A DNA stretch of 64,000 nt from Christiangramia fulva (GTDB taxonomy: Bacteria > Bacteroidota > Bacteroidia > Flavobacteriales > Flavobacteriaceae). Under the pieces are notes generated by a model that did no database searches, was not told the origin of the DNA, and worked only from the letters and a program-made list of their open reading frames with translations. The stretch is from contig NZ_CP028136.1 in the NCBI RefSeq assembly GCF_003024155.1, forward strand, positions 2,604,001 to 2,668,000, written 5' to 3'. The number at the start of each line of letters is the position of its first letter. The first letter of the stretch is position 1. The position numbers and the translations under genes are program-made. Positions 36,614-46,704 of the stretch are shown one piece after another.

Positions 36614-37548
36614 ACCATTTCCTTTCTGGCGATCTCAAATTCTTCCATCATCTCTTTTACAATTTCCGCGGCAGGTTTTATCTCATGGATTAAACCTGAA
36701 ATTTGACCAATTTCCAGTTCTCCTTCCTCAAGGTCCCCTTCGAACATACCTTTCTTTGCCCGCGCACGCCCCAGTAATTTTATAAGTTCATCTTTGGTTG
36801 GCGTTTGAGTATAGAGTTTAAGAATATCTTCGTAAAATTTATTTTTAATGAGTCTTACAGGCGCAAGTTCCTTCAGGGTGAGGATAGTATCTCCTTCCTG
36901 AGCAGCAACTACTTTTTCTTTGAATTTTTGGTGCGAAGAGGCTTCGGGAGTAGCTACAAAACGGCTTCCTACCTGTACCGCATCGGCGCCGAGTACCATT
37001 GCGGCAAGCATTCCACGGCCGGTAGCTATTCCTCCGGCAGCGATCAATGGGATTTTAATTTTTTCCTTTACCATGGGAATAAGTGTAAAAGTGGTAGTTT
37101 CATCCCGGCCATTATGGCCTCCTGCCTCAAAACCTTCGGCTACTACGGCATCTACACCGGCTTCTTCCGATTTTAACGCAAATTTCAGGCTGCTCACCAC
37201 ATGAACAACTTTGATTCCATGGTTTTGAAGATGCGAGGTCCAGGTTTTAGGATTTCCAGCCGAGGTAAACACGATTTTCACCTCTTCTTCAATAATGATT
37301 TCCATGATCTTTTCTATTTGCGGATAGAGCATGGGAACATTTACTCCGAAAGCCTTGTTGGTCGCTTTTTTACATTTTTGAATGTGTTCGCGCAGCACTT
37401 CGGGATACATAGAGCCAGAACCGATAATTCCCAGGCCGCCGGCATTTGACACTGCGCTGGCGAGTTTCCATCCGCTGGCCCAGATCATTCCTGCCTGGAT
37501 GATAGGATATTCTATATTGAAAAGTTTGGTGATCCTGTTGTTTTTCAT
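36604..37548 (-). CDS. Nitronate monooxygenase (2-nitropropane dioxygenase family)
   Basis: A 314-residue FMN-dependent TIM-barrel enzyme. YPIIQAGMIWASGWKLASAV binds the cofactor at the N-terminus. FTSAGNPKTWTSHLQNHGIK, VVAEGFEAGGHNGRDETTT with the conserved histidine, PLIAAGGIATGRGMLAAMVL and GADAVQVGSRFVATPEA are standard for the family. It oxidises alkyl nitronates or, in some relatives, acts as an enoyl-ACP reductase (FabK), which cannot be excluded. It is the last gene of the mnmA-subtilase run and overlaps the subtilase by 4 bp. Confidence 0.88.
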   Translation of the reverse strand: MKNNRITKLFNIEYPIIQAGMIWASGWKLASAVSNAGGLGIIGSGSMYPEVLREHIQKCKKATNKAFGVNVPMLYPQIEKIMEIIIEEEVKIVFTSAGNPKTWTSHLQNHGIKVVHVVSSLKFALKSEEAGVDAVVAEGFEAGGHNGRDETTTFTLIPMVKEKIKIPLIAAGGIATGRGMLAAMVLGADAVQVGSRFVATPEASSHQKFKEKVVAAQEGDTILTLKELAPVRLIKNKFYEDILKLYTQTPTKDELIKLLGRARAKKGMFEGDLEEGELEIGQISGLIHEIKPAAEIVKEMMEEFEIARKEMVQF

Positions 37549-39131
37549 TTCTTTATGATGAGTGATGATTTGCGTATTCCGTCCTGTTCAAACATAGCAA
37601 TATAAATTCCTCTTGAAAAACCTGCCATATTTATTTCGTAGTTATCGTCCAGTTTTTCGAATAATTTTTGTCCCAGAGTATCAAAAAGTATAAAATGAAA
37701 GGGCTCCGAATTTGTATTTCTTATTTTGAGAATATTAGACGTTGGGTTAGGAGCAAAAGCTACTGAACCAAAATTCTCTGGAAAAGCCAGTTCATAGGCT
37801 TTTTTGAAATTGGGAATTCCGTAGCCGATTTTATAATTGAAATTGGGATATAAGGAAGCAGAAGCAATAATAAAATTTTTGACCTCCAAATTGGTTAAGG
37901 ATGGTTTGCTTTGCCAGAAACTTGCGGCAGAACCCGCAAGAATAGGAGAGGAGAAGGAAGTTCCTACCACACCCACCAGATGCCCAGATTCATCTATTGC
38001 GGCGACTTGACTGCCCTGTGCCACGACCTCGGGTTTTACCCGATTATCAGCACTGGGGCCGGTAGAACTGAAGGAAACATAATTTTCATTGGGATCTACT
38101 GCACCAACCGTGAGGACATTGGCGTCGGCGGGAGCTGCTACAACCGGGAACTCTTCATCTTCGGCAGAATTCCCTGCCGATACTACCACCAGCATTCCTT
38201 TTTCCATTGCGATTTCGGCTCCGCGTGAAACAAATGCAGTTTCCCCGTCCATATCTTCGGTTGAATAATTATATGCGGGATTATCGAATAAAGAGTAGGA
38301 AAGGGAAGAATTGATCACATCGGCACCCAGGCTGTCGGCACGTTCTGCGGCCTCTACCCAGTAACTTTCTTCCACCGGAGTTTCAGAAGTAGCAATTTCG
38401 GTACGAAAAAGGTAATAGGAAGCTTCAGGTGCAGTTCCGATAAAAAGATTTGGGATTTTGCCACCCATGGTGGAAAGAACCAAGGTTCCATGATCACTCA
38501 GGGAAGGATTATCAAAATCATCCGATCGATTTGGAAAATCATACCCGCCCAGAAGATGGCCATTATTTCTCATATCCTGGAAAACCTGTAGGGATTTAAC
38601 ATTGGGAAAACCTGCGTCCAGAACAGCAATTATCATATTATCGCCCGTGTAATCATTTTTATGCAGGTAATCTGTATTCAACATCATCACCTGATTAGCG
38701 GTGCTGCCATAATTGTAATCTGCAGCCTGTTCTAATTTTCCATGTCTTTTCGTTTGTTTTAATGGTGCCCGCTGATTGAGTGCATCGGCAGCAAACTCAA
38801 TAGAATCGACAAATTTGAGTTTTTCCAGCGCCAGAATGGCTTCAGTAGTTCCAATTACATGAATGCAGTTCAGCCATTTAGATTTTGCTTTTATCTGGAT
38901 TCCGTTTTGTGCTTTAACCGCGACAATATAATCTTCATTTACCGGTACATCCCGTTCGTCAATGGGCGTATTATGAAGTGCTTTTCTCTGAATGGCTTCG
39001 GCTGATAAAATACTTTCGGGATGAGTGAGAGCTTCTTCGACATTCGCTTTATCTGTGAAATAAACCCATGCGTGCTCCTGTGAAAAGCCGGAGAGGCTTA
39101 AAAAAAGCAACAGAAGCAACAATTTTCTCAT
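37545..39131 (-). CDS. S8 family subtilisin-like peptidase with type IX secretion C-terminal domain
   Basis: A 528-residue protein with signal peptide MRKLLLLLLFLSLSGFSQ; this start at 39131 gives a clean signal. The catalytic triad is D in IIAVLDAGFPN, H in SDHGTLVLSTMGG and S in VGTSFSSPILAGSAASFWQS. An oxyanion Asn lies in VVSAGNSAEDEE. The last 75 residues (FAPNPTSNILKIRN, LFDTLGQKLFE, GFSRGIYIAMF) are a type A T9SS sorting domain, so the protease is exported through the outer membrane and probably surface-attached or released. It is in the mnmA unit and overlaps the next gene by 4 bp. Confidence 0.93.
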   Translation of the reverse strand: MRKLLLLLLFLSLSGFSQEHAWVYFTDKANVEEALTHPESILSAEAIQRKALHNTPIDERDVPVNEDYIVAVKAQNGIQIKAKSKWLNCIHVIGTTEAILALEKLKFVDSIEFAADALNQRAPLKQTKRHGKLEQAADYNYGSTANQVMMLNTDYLHKNDYTGDNMIIAVLDAGFPNVKSLQVFQDMRNNGHLLGGYDFPNRSDDFDNPSLSDHGTLVLSTMGGKIPNLFIGTAPEASYYLFRTEIATSETPVEESYWVEAAERADSLGADVINSSLSYSLFDNPAYNYSTEDMDGETAFVSRGAEIAMEKGMLVVVSAGNSAEDEEFPVVAAPADANVLTVGAVDPNENYVSFSSTGPSADNRVKPEVVAQGSQVAAIDESGHLVGVVGTSFSSPILAGSAASFWQSKPSLTNLEVKNFIIASASLYPNFNYKIGYGIPNFKKAYELAFPENFGSVAFAPNPTSNILKIRNTNSEPFHFILFDTLGQKLFEKLDDNYEINMAGFSRGIYIAMFEQDGIRKSSLIIKK

Positions 39132-39153
39132 GAAAGGTATTTGCCGGAACAAT

Positions 39154-40341
39154 TTACGAAATTACTCCTGAACCGAGTAATTCTTCTTCCTGGTACCAGG
39201 CTACAAACTGACCTTCGGTAATGGAGGCCTGAGGTTCATCAAAAACCACGTACAGTCCGTTGGCGGTTTGAAATAGTGTGGCATCCTGAAGCGGCTGGCG
39301 GTAACGAATTCGTGCTTTAAGTTTCATTTCTTCACCATCTTTAATAGCAAGATCTTTACGAATCCAGTGAACTTCTTCGTTTTTTACAAAAAGGGCGCGA
39401 CGGTAGATTCCAGGATGATCTTTTCCCTGGCCGGTGTAGATCACATTTTCTTCCACATCGGTATCTATAACGAAGAGAGGTTCAGGAGTACCGCCCACAG
39501 CAAGGCCTTTGCGCTGGCCTTTGGTAAAATAATGAGCTCCCTGGTGTTTTCCTACCACTTTTCCGTCTTCAGGCTGGTATTTGTATTTTCTGGATAGAAA
39601 TTTCAGTTCTTCTATTTTGGAGTCAAAATCTTTTTGCTCTTCCACATAAGTTTCCATAGTTGCCGGAACTTCCACTATTTGGCCCTCTTTCGGACTTAAT
39701 TTTTGCTGAAGAAATTCCGGTAGTCGCACTTTTCCAATAAAGCAGAGCCCCTGAGAATCTTTCTTTTCAGCAGTGACAAGCTCCTGTTCAGCGGCTATTT
39801 TCCTGACTTCCGATTTCTGAAGCTCGCCAATAGGGAAGAGCGTTCTAGCAAGTTGCTCCTGGGTTAACTGACATAGAAAATAACTTTGATCTTTGTTCCT
39901 GTCTTTTCCGGAAAGGAGACGGTAAAGAGTTTGTCCGTCCTTTTCAATGGTATCTTTCCTACAGTAATGTCCTGTAGCTACAAAATCGGCACCAAGAGAA
40001 AGTGCAATTTTAAGAAAAACATCAAATTTTATTTCCCTGTTGCAAAGTACATCGGGATTAGGTGTTCGGCCATGTTCATATTCCCTGAACATATAGTCGA
40101 CAATGCGCTCTTTATATTCAGAACTTAGGTCAACGGTCTGGAAAGGAATTCCCAGTTTTTCAGCCACGAGCATGGCATCATTGCTGTCATCCAGCCACGG
40201 ACATTCATCAGAAATGGTTACAGAATCATCGTGCCAGTTTTTCATGAACAACCCGATCACTTCATAACCCTGTTCTTTCAGTAAATATGCGGTAACACTG
40301 GAATCCACTCCACCCGATAAGCCTACAACTACTTTTTTCAT
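39154..40341 (-). CDS. mnmA: tRNA-specific 2-thiouridylase MnmA
   Basis: A 395-residue tRNA thiolase. The PP-loop is [20 protein letters not shown] at the N-terminus. The first catalytic cysteine is in [19 protein letters not shown], the second in [38 protein letters not shown] contacts tRNA. It makes s2U34 in tRNAs for Lys, Glu and Gln. The start is the ATG at 40341, one codon inside a GTG-started frame. A TAATTTTG element at 40382-40389 (minus) supplies a promoter. It leads the unit with the subtilase and nitronate monooxygenase. Confidence 0.97.
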   Translation of the reverse strand: MKKVVVGLSGGVDSSVTAYLLKEQGYEVIGLFMKNWHDDSVTISDECPWLDDSNDAMLVAEKLGIPFQTVDLSSEYKERIVDYMFREYEHGRTPNPDVLCNREIKFDVFLKIALSLGADFVATGHYCRKDTIEKDGQTLYRLLSGKDRNKDQSYFLCQLTQEQLARTLFPIGELQKSEVRKIAAEQELVTAEKKDSQGLCFIGKVRLPEFLQQKLSPKEGQIVEVPATMETYVEEQKDFDSKIEELKFLSRKYKYQPEDGKVVGKHQGAHYFTKGQRKGLAVGGTPEPLFVIDTDVEENVIYTGQGKDHPGIYRRALFVKNEEVHWIRKDLAIKDGEEMKLKARIRYRQPLQDATLFQTANGLYVVFDEPQASITEGQFVAWYQEEELLGSGVIS

Positions 40342-40381
40342 CACTTTTTATTATGCGCTATAATGGTCGGTAAACCGGGTG

Positions 40382-40389
40382 CAAAATTA
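40382..40389 (-). promoter_or_regulatory. Promoter -7 element for mnmA
   Basis: On the minus strand this reads TAATTTTG, an exact TAnnTTTG match, 40 bp before the ATG and directly after the preceding terminator. Confidence 0.5.
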
Positions 40390-40395
40390 CGAAAT

Positions 40396-40419
40396 AAAAA
40401 AAGGTGGCGAAAGCCACCT
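40396..40419 (-). terminator. Rho-independent terminator after the lipocalin-like gene
   Basis: AGGTGGC and GCCACCT pair around TTTC on the minus strand, followed by a run of seven T residues. Confidence 0.85.
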
Positions 40420-40438
40420 CATAATTAGGTTTTTATTG

Positions 40439-40834
40439 CTAGCGTTTTTCAAAAACAATAGATGTGGTAGGGGAAACATCAGGGACAAATGTAAACTTTG
40501 ATCCATTAAAGGTTACTGTACCGGTTGCAGGCCCAAAAGTTGGAATATTAAAAGTGTACTTGGTTTCCGTTTTGCTCCAGGTAGTGTTGTCGGTGCTTGA
40601 AACACAATTATTATCCGAATAAGCATGAAATTCTGAAATTGCAGTATTATCAGCATTAAAAGTAATGTTTGATTGAGTAGTACAATCATTAATTTCAATA
40701 CCGGGAGCATTATGAGCTTCCACAAGAAACCAGGTTCCAAGAATTTTTTCTTCGCCAGTGTCATTATTGTTGTCGTCTTTGCTACATGCTGTTAAGGCGA
40801 CCACACTAAGCATCATAATTAAAATCTTTTTCAT
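40439..40834 (-). CDS. Lipocalin-like lipoprotein
   Basis: A 131-residue protein with a lipoprotein signal (MKKILIMMLSVVALTACSKD, lipidated C17). After an acidic spacer, ILGTWFLVEAHNAPGIEIND is the characteristic opening of small Bacteroidota lipocalin-like domains. Alternating strands run to the end, closing with GSKFTFVPDVSPTTSIVF. Two cysteines (in INDCTTQ and NNCVSS) may form a disulfide. It may bind a hydrophobic ligand; the role is unknown. The gene is single, with its own terminator. Confidence 0.72.
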   Translation of the reverse strand: MKKILIMMLSVVALTACSKDDNNNDTGEEKILGTWFLVEAHNAPGIEINDCTTQSNITFNADNTAISEFHAYSDNNCVSSTDNTTWSKTETKYTFNIPTFGPATGTVTFNGSKFTFVPDVSPTTSIVFEKR

Positions 40835-40879
40835 AATAAGTAGGTTTTAGTTGTTGTTAAATATATTCAATTTTCTTTA

Positions 40880-41545
40880 TCAGAATTCTTTTTCTTCATC
40901 TAATTTCCCGTCTTTATAATATTTCCAACTGCCGGTTTTTTCTCCCATGGAATAATCTCCTTCCATCATTTTTTCTCCGGAAGAATTATAGTAAATCGCA
41001 TGGCCGTTAAGTTCTCCCTGGTGATATTGGAGTTTTTTCATCAATTGCCCCTTTTCAGAATAAATAAGACTTTCCCCTTCTTTTTCCCCATTTTTATACA
41101 GCGTCTTTTCGGCGATTTGAGAATTGGGGAAATAAGTAACCTGCAGGCCATTGAGTTGATCATCTTTATAGATCTCGCTCATCATGATACTATCACTATC
41201 TTTGTGAAAATAGATCCATTTTCCTTCTCTTTCTTTGTCCAGCATTTTTCCTTTGCTGATGGGTTTTCCCTGCTGGGTGTAATAAGTAACGCTAACCGTG
41301 TCATTCCCTTTTCCAAAATCCATAATGGCTGATGGATATTCATAAAATCCTCTTTTGTAGAATTTGAATTCTCCAATTCTTTTGCCATGTTCAAAAGTTC
41401 CTTCGAATTTCGGTTTATTGGTGCCTTCAAAATTTACTTTCCATTTACCGTCTCTTCTTCCTTCGGTGTCTTTTTTATTTAGCTGGGACAGGCAAATTAT
41501 TGGAAATAAGAGAGATATATATAATATTATGTTATGTTTAATCAT
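40880..41545 (-). CDS. MORN_2 / YwqK-like repeat protein, exported
   Basis: A 221-residue protein with a signal peptide (IILYISLLFPIICLSQ). It then consists of about eight short beta-hairpin repeats, for example GRRDGKWKVNFEG, GEFKFYKRGFYEY, GKWIYFHKDSDS, NGLQVTYFPNSQIAEKTLYK, GESLIYSEKGQLMKKLQYHQ and GSWKYYKDGKLDEE. Annotation pipelines often name such proteins a toxin-antitoxin YwqK-family antitoxin; no toxin is adjacent, so that label should not be read as function. The ATG at 41545 is chosen over an in-frame TTG. Confidence 0.78.
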   Translation of the reverse strand: MIKHNIILYISLLFPIICLSQLNKKDTEGRRDGKWKVNFEGTNKPKFEGTFEHGKRIGEFKFYKRGFYEYPSAIMDFGKGNDTVSVTYYTQQGKPISKGKMLDKEREGKWIYFHKDSDSIMMSEIYKDDQLNGLQVTYFPNSQIAEKTLYKNGEKEGESLIYSEKGQLMKKLQYHQGELNGHAIYYNSSGEKMMEGDYSMGEKTGSWKYYKDGKLDEEKEF

Positions 41546-41631
41546 ATTTAACAAACATTAAACAAAGGTCTAACGCCTTTGCATCTACTTTAGCTCAAAA
41601 CTCAAAATGATCATTAATTAAACTAAGAACT

Positions 41632-42606
41632 ATGAAAATTATTTTAAAAAACGCGAAAATGGGAATGATATTTCTCTTTTTTGCATTCACCTTTACTTCC
41701 TGTAATGACGACGAAGATACTCCAATGCCCGAGCCTGAAACAAATACCATTGTGGATTTTGTTAACAGTAATGATGATTATTCGTCACTTGCAGCTGCTA
41801 TTGATGCGGCCGGTTTAACCGCGACGCTCAATGGAACTACAAAATATACCGTATTTGCTCCGAACAACGCTGCTTTTGCCGCTTTTCTTGATGCTAACGG
41901 TTTTACCAGCCTTGATGAAGTGCCTACAGATCTTTTAACGCAGCTATTGTTATACCATGTTCAGGAAGGCAGCATAATGGCAGCAGACCTTTCTACCGCT
42001 TATATCCCAAGTTTAGCCGTTTATGGTACTTCAGAAGCACCTCTTAGCCTTTACGTAAATACCGAAGGCGGGGTAACTCTTAATGGAGTGAGCAAGGTAA
42101 CTACAGCTGATGTGCAGGTAGATAATGGTGTAATCCATGCCGTGGATGCCGTGATAGGTCTACCTGATATTACAACTTTCGCGCTTGCCGATCCTAATTT
42201 TTCAATTCTTGTATCAGCTTTGACCCGTGAGGACTCTTATAGTTTTGTAAGTACTTTACAATCTTCTAACGCACCTGCGCCATTTACAGTTTTTGCCCCG
42301 GTAGATTCGGCATTTGTAGCTTTACTTGATGAACTTGACTTATCTTCTTTAGATGATATAGATGCTGATACTCTTGCGGCGGTCTTGAGTTATCACGTTG
42401 TTACTGGTGCAAATGTAAGATCTTCTGATCTTACTGATGGAATGATGGTTTCGACTTTGAACGGAGATGACTTTACGGTTAACCTGGGAGATAATGTAAC
42501 GATCACCGATGCAAACGCAAGGACTGCCACTGTGATTGCTGCAGATGTCCAGGCCACTAATGGCGTGATACATGCACTGGATACAGTGATTCTTCCTTCA
42601 ATGTAG
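41632..42606 (+). CDS. Two-domain fasciclin (FAS1) lipoprotein
   Basis: A 324-residue lipoprotein; the lipobox FTFTSC puts the lipidated cysteine at C24, followed by an acidic stretch (NDDEDTPMPEPE). FAS1 domain 1 is at about 42-178 (YTVFAPNNAAFAAFLDANG, LLLYHVQEGSI, NGVIHAVDAVIGLPD) and domain 2 at 182-322 (FTVFAPVDSAFVALLDELD, LSYHVVTGANV, NGVIHALDTVILPSM). It is probably a surface adhesion protein. It stands alone on the plus strand between two minus-strand genes. Domains resemble each other and the single-domain protein at 5.5 kb. Confidence 0.92.
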   Translation: MKIILKNAKMGMIFLFFAFTFTSCNDDEDTPMPEPETNTIVDFVNSNDDYSSLAAAIDAAGLTATLNGTTKYTVFAPNNAAFAAFLDANGFTSLDEVPTDLLTQLLLYHVQEGSIMAADLSTAYIPSLAVYGTSEAPLSLYVNTEGGVTLNGVSKVTTADVQVDNGVIHAVDAVIGLPDITTFALADPNFSILVSALTREDSYSFVSTLQSSNAPAPFTVFAPVDSAFVALLDELDLSSLDDIDADTLAAVLSYHVVTGANVRSSDLTDGMMVSTLNGDDFTVNLGDNVTITDANARTATVIAADVQATNGVIHALDTVILPSM

Positions 42607-42636
42607 CGAAAAAGAACTATCTGCTACTTCAGAATT

Positions 42637-42668
42637 AAAAAGGCTGCCTTTTCGGACAGCCTTTTTAT
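42637..42668. terminator. Bidirectional terminator between the fasciclin gene and yidC
   Basis: AAAAAGGCTG and CAGCCTTTTT pair around a loop of about 10 nt (stem extended by TCC/GGA-like pairing). A-rich and T-rich sides serve both converging genes. Confidence 0.85.
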
Positions 42669-42671
42669 TTT

Positions 42672-44534
42672 TTATTTTTTTCCTTTTTTCTGTTGCTCTT
42701 CGGCCTGTTCCATCATTTCCTGGAATTTTCGGGTAAACCTGTTTTGCTTTTTCGGTTTCTTTTTGTTCTCCTGGATCTTTGCATGGATCTTATCTTCATC
42801 GATGATCACATGTTTGATCACCAGCATAATACCAATGGTAATCAGGTTTGAGGTGAAATAGTAAAGAGAAAGTCCGCTGGCATAGTTATTAAAGAAGATC
42901 AGCATGAACAATGGGGACAGGTACATTAGGAATTTCATATTGGGCATTCCCGGCTGCTGATTCGCCTGCATATTCTGGCCGGTGGTCATCGTCATATAAA
43001 TAAAAATCGCGATGGAAGCCAAAATAGGGAAAAGGCTCACGTGGTCACCATAGAAAGGAATATTAAATGGCAAATGTGCCACCACATCATAGCTGGAGAG
43101 GTCATCGGCCCACAGGAAGCTCTTATGTCTTAGCTGAAAAGCACTGGGGAAGAACTGAAACAACGCGTAGAAAACCGGGATCTGTGCCAGCGCGGGTAAA
43201 CAACCACTCATCGGGCTGGCTCCGGCCTTGCTGTACAGCTTCATGGTTTCCTGCTGTTTTTTCATGGCGTTATCTTTATACTTCTCATTGATCTCATTGA
43301 TCTCGGGACGTAAGATCTTCATTTTGGCCTGAGACAGGTAAGATTTATAAGTAACAGGCGACAGGAAGATCCTCACCACAATGGTCATCGCAATGATCGC
43401 AAGACCATAACTTGGAAGAAATCCGCTTAAAAAGGCAAAGAAAGGAATGAAAAGATATTGATTTATCCATCCAAAAATTCCCCAGCCAAGCGGAACAATT
43501 TCATCAAGGTTCCTGTTATAATCGTTCAGAAGCTTATAATCCGCAGGCCCGTAGAACCAGTTCATATCATAGTTCAGCTCCCCGTTATTAAACGCCAATG
43601 GGACTTCCGAAGCAAAACTTTTGGTGAAAAGAGTATCTACTTCTTCATCTTTTACCAGGTTTTCTACCTTGAATCTGGCCTTTTCGAACGGATTGTCCGT
43701 TAGGAGAATAGAAGTGAAAAAATGTTGCCTGTAAGCAATGTAACTAACATCTTTATCTTCTTCCTCACCGCTTCTTACCTTATCGTCATCATCGCCGTTA
43801 AATTCGTAAACAAGATCGGTATACCTGTTTTCATAGGTGATGCTTTTTGCATGACGGTAACCTTTAAGCTGCCAGTCCAGAATTGGTTTTTCAGAGGTGT
43901 TGAGAACGTCGCTGAGTCCTTGTGAACGTATGCCGAAATCAAGCATATATTGATCCGGTTTCATTACATAGCGATATTCCAGAAATTCATCTTCAGAAAC
44001 CTTTAATTTCATCGAAAGAACCTGATTTCCTTCATCATTCCGGGTTAGTTCAGGCTGAAAATATAGATTTTTGGTATCAAGTGTACGACCATCAGAAGTC
44101 TTTAAATTCAGATTGAAAGAGGCACTTCCGTCTTTAATAAGATAAACGGGAACCGAGTCATAGGTTTTATAATTCTTAAGCCGCGCTTCCTCGATATAAC
44201 CTCCTTTATTCGAAACTTTTAATTCCAAAAGATCGTTTTCCAGGGTAGTGGTGCCGCCCTGAGCCGAAGGCAAAGTAGCTGAATAACCGAAAGCCCCCAA
44301 TTTGCTCTGTGCCTGGGCAACCGCAGCTGAATCACTTAAAACAGTGGCTTCCTGCTCCCTTGGAGGTTCTACGAGGTTATCATCATTTACCGGATTTTCC
44401 TGAACCTGTTCTGTTTCAGTTCCTTCGGTTTTAGTTTCTTCCTGAGAAGCATTATTATAGAGCATCCATATCAAGATCGCTCCGATCAATACAAATCCAA
44501 TAATGGATTGAATATCTACTTTCTTTTCTTCCAT
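42672..44534 (-). CDS. yidC: Membrane protein insertase YidC
   Basis: A 620-residue inner membrane protein. An N-terminal anchor (IIGFVLIGAILIWMLYNNAS) precedes an acidic spacer and a large periplasmic beta-domain (about 85-350). The conserved insertase core follows (LFIPFFAFLSGFLPSYGLAI, MKILRPEINEINEKYKDNAM, PMSGCLPALAQIPVFYALFQ), with the last helices near 540-580 and a basic, Lys-rich tail (QAEEQQKKGKK). It inserts and folds membrane proteins. It lies 40 bp after pyrG, probably in one operon, a common arrangement in Flavobacteriaceae as I recall it. Confidence 0.96.
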   Translation of the reverse strand: MEEKKVDIQSIIGFVLIGAILIWMLYNNASQEETKTEGTETEQVQENPVNDDNLVEPPREQEATVLSDSAAVAQAQSKLGAFGYSATLPSAQGGTTTLENDLLELKVSNKGGYIEEARLKNYKTYDSVPVYLIKDGSASFNLNLKTSDGRTLDTKNLYFQPELTRNDEGNQVLSMKLKVSEDEFLEYRYVMKPDQYMLDFGIRSQGLSDVLNTSEKPILDWQLKGYRHAKSITYENRYTDLVYEFNGDDDDKVRSGEEEDKDVSYIAYRQHFFTSILLTDNPFEKARFKVENLVKDEEVDTLFTKSFASEVPLAFNNGELNYDMNWFYGPADYKLLNDYNRNLDEIVPLGWGIFGWINQYLFIPFFAFLSGFLPSYGLAIIAMTIVVRIFLSPVTYKSYLSQAKMKILRPEINEINEKYKDNAMKKQQETMKLYSKAGASPMSGCLPALAQIPVFYALFQFFPSAFQLRHKSFLWADDLSSYDVVAHLPFNIPFYGDHVSLFPILASIAIFIYMTMTTGQNMQANQQPGMPNMKFLMYLSPLFMLIFFNNYASGLSLYYFTSNLITIGIMLVIKHVIIDEDKIHAKIQENKKKPKKQNRFTRKFQEMMEQAEEQQKKGKK

Positions 44535-44574
44535 TCTAATTAATTACTTGTTTTTTGATATTATCAAAAAAAGT

Positions 44575-46296
<1,722 letters not shown>

Positions 46297-46326
46297 CTAA
46301 TATTAAGAGCCTCTTAACACCACATT

Positions 46327-46605
46327 TTATTTGGGATAGCGTTTCCTTATCTCTCGCAAAAGGCCCTCGAGGCTGTTGAGTTTAAGCTCATAAACCTGTC
46401 GCATCTGGTCTCCTAATTTTCCATTTGGAAATCCTTTTTGCTGAAACCACACATAATAAGGTTCGGGAAGATCAGACAAATAACGGTCTTTATATTTTCC
46501 GAAAGGCATTTTGGCGTGGGCAAGTTCTATCAGGATCTTTTGATCGGGCTGTGGCAATTTTTCAGATTTTGCGGAAAGTTCCGAAAAAAGCCAGAAAAGA
46601 ACCAT
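46327..46605 (-). CDS. DUF3820 family protein
   Basis: A 92-residue protein with the DUF3820 core KMPFGKYKDRYLSDLPEPYY and VWFQQKGFPNGKLGDQMRQV. The family is described only as a putative quorum-sensing-regulated or nucleic-acid-linked protein, so function is open. The same FGKYKG-type motif forms the C-terminus of the exonuclease at 6.3-7.1 kb, which supports a DNA-related role. The first 12 residues are hydrophobic and may be non-coding; a later start at the methionine before PFGKYK is possible. It follows no operon partner. Confidence 0.78.
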   Translation of the reverse strand: MVLFWLFSELSAKSEKLPQPDQKILIELAHAKMPFGKYKDRYLSDLPEPYYVWFQQKGFPNGKLGDQMRQVYELKLNSLEGLLREIRKRYPK

Positions 46606-46704
46606 TTTTTAGCCTGTTGATTTTATTGTGGAAATGAGTAGTTAAATATTTTGTAATCATTTGAAGGTCTATACCGGTCTTCATAGTTTTAGCAAAAACA
46701 AGAA

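Noticed and set aside
40880-41545. Antitoxin naming of the YwqK-like protein
   Set aside because: No toxin gene is adjacent and the protein carries a signal peptide; the repeat structure is what can be supported.
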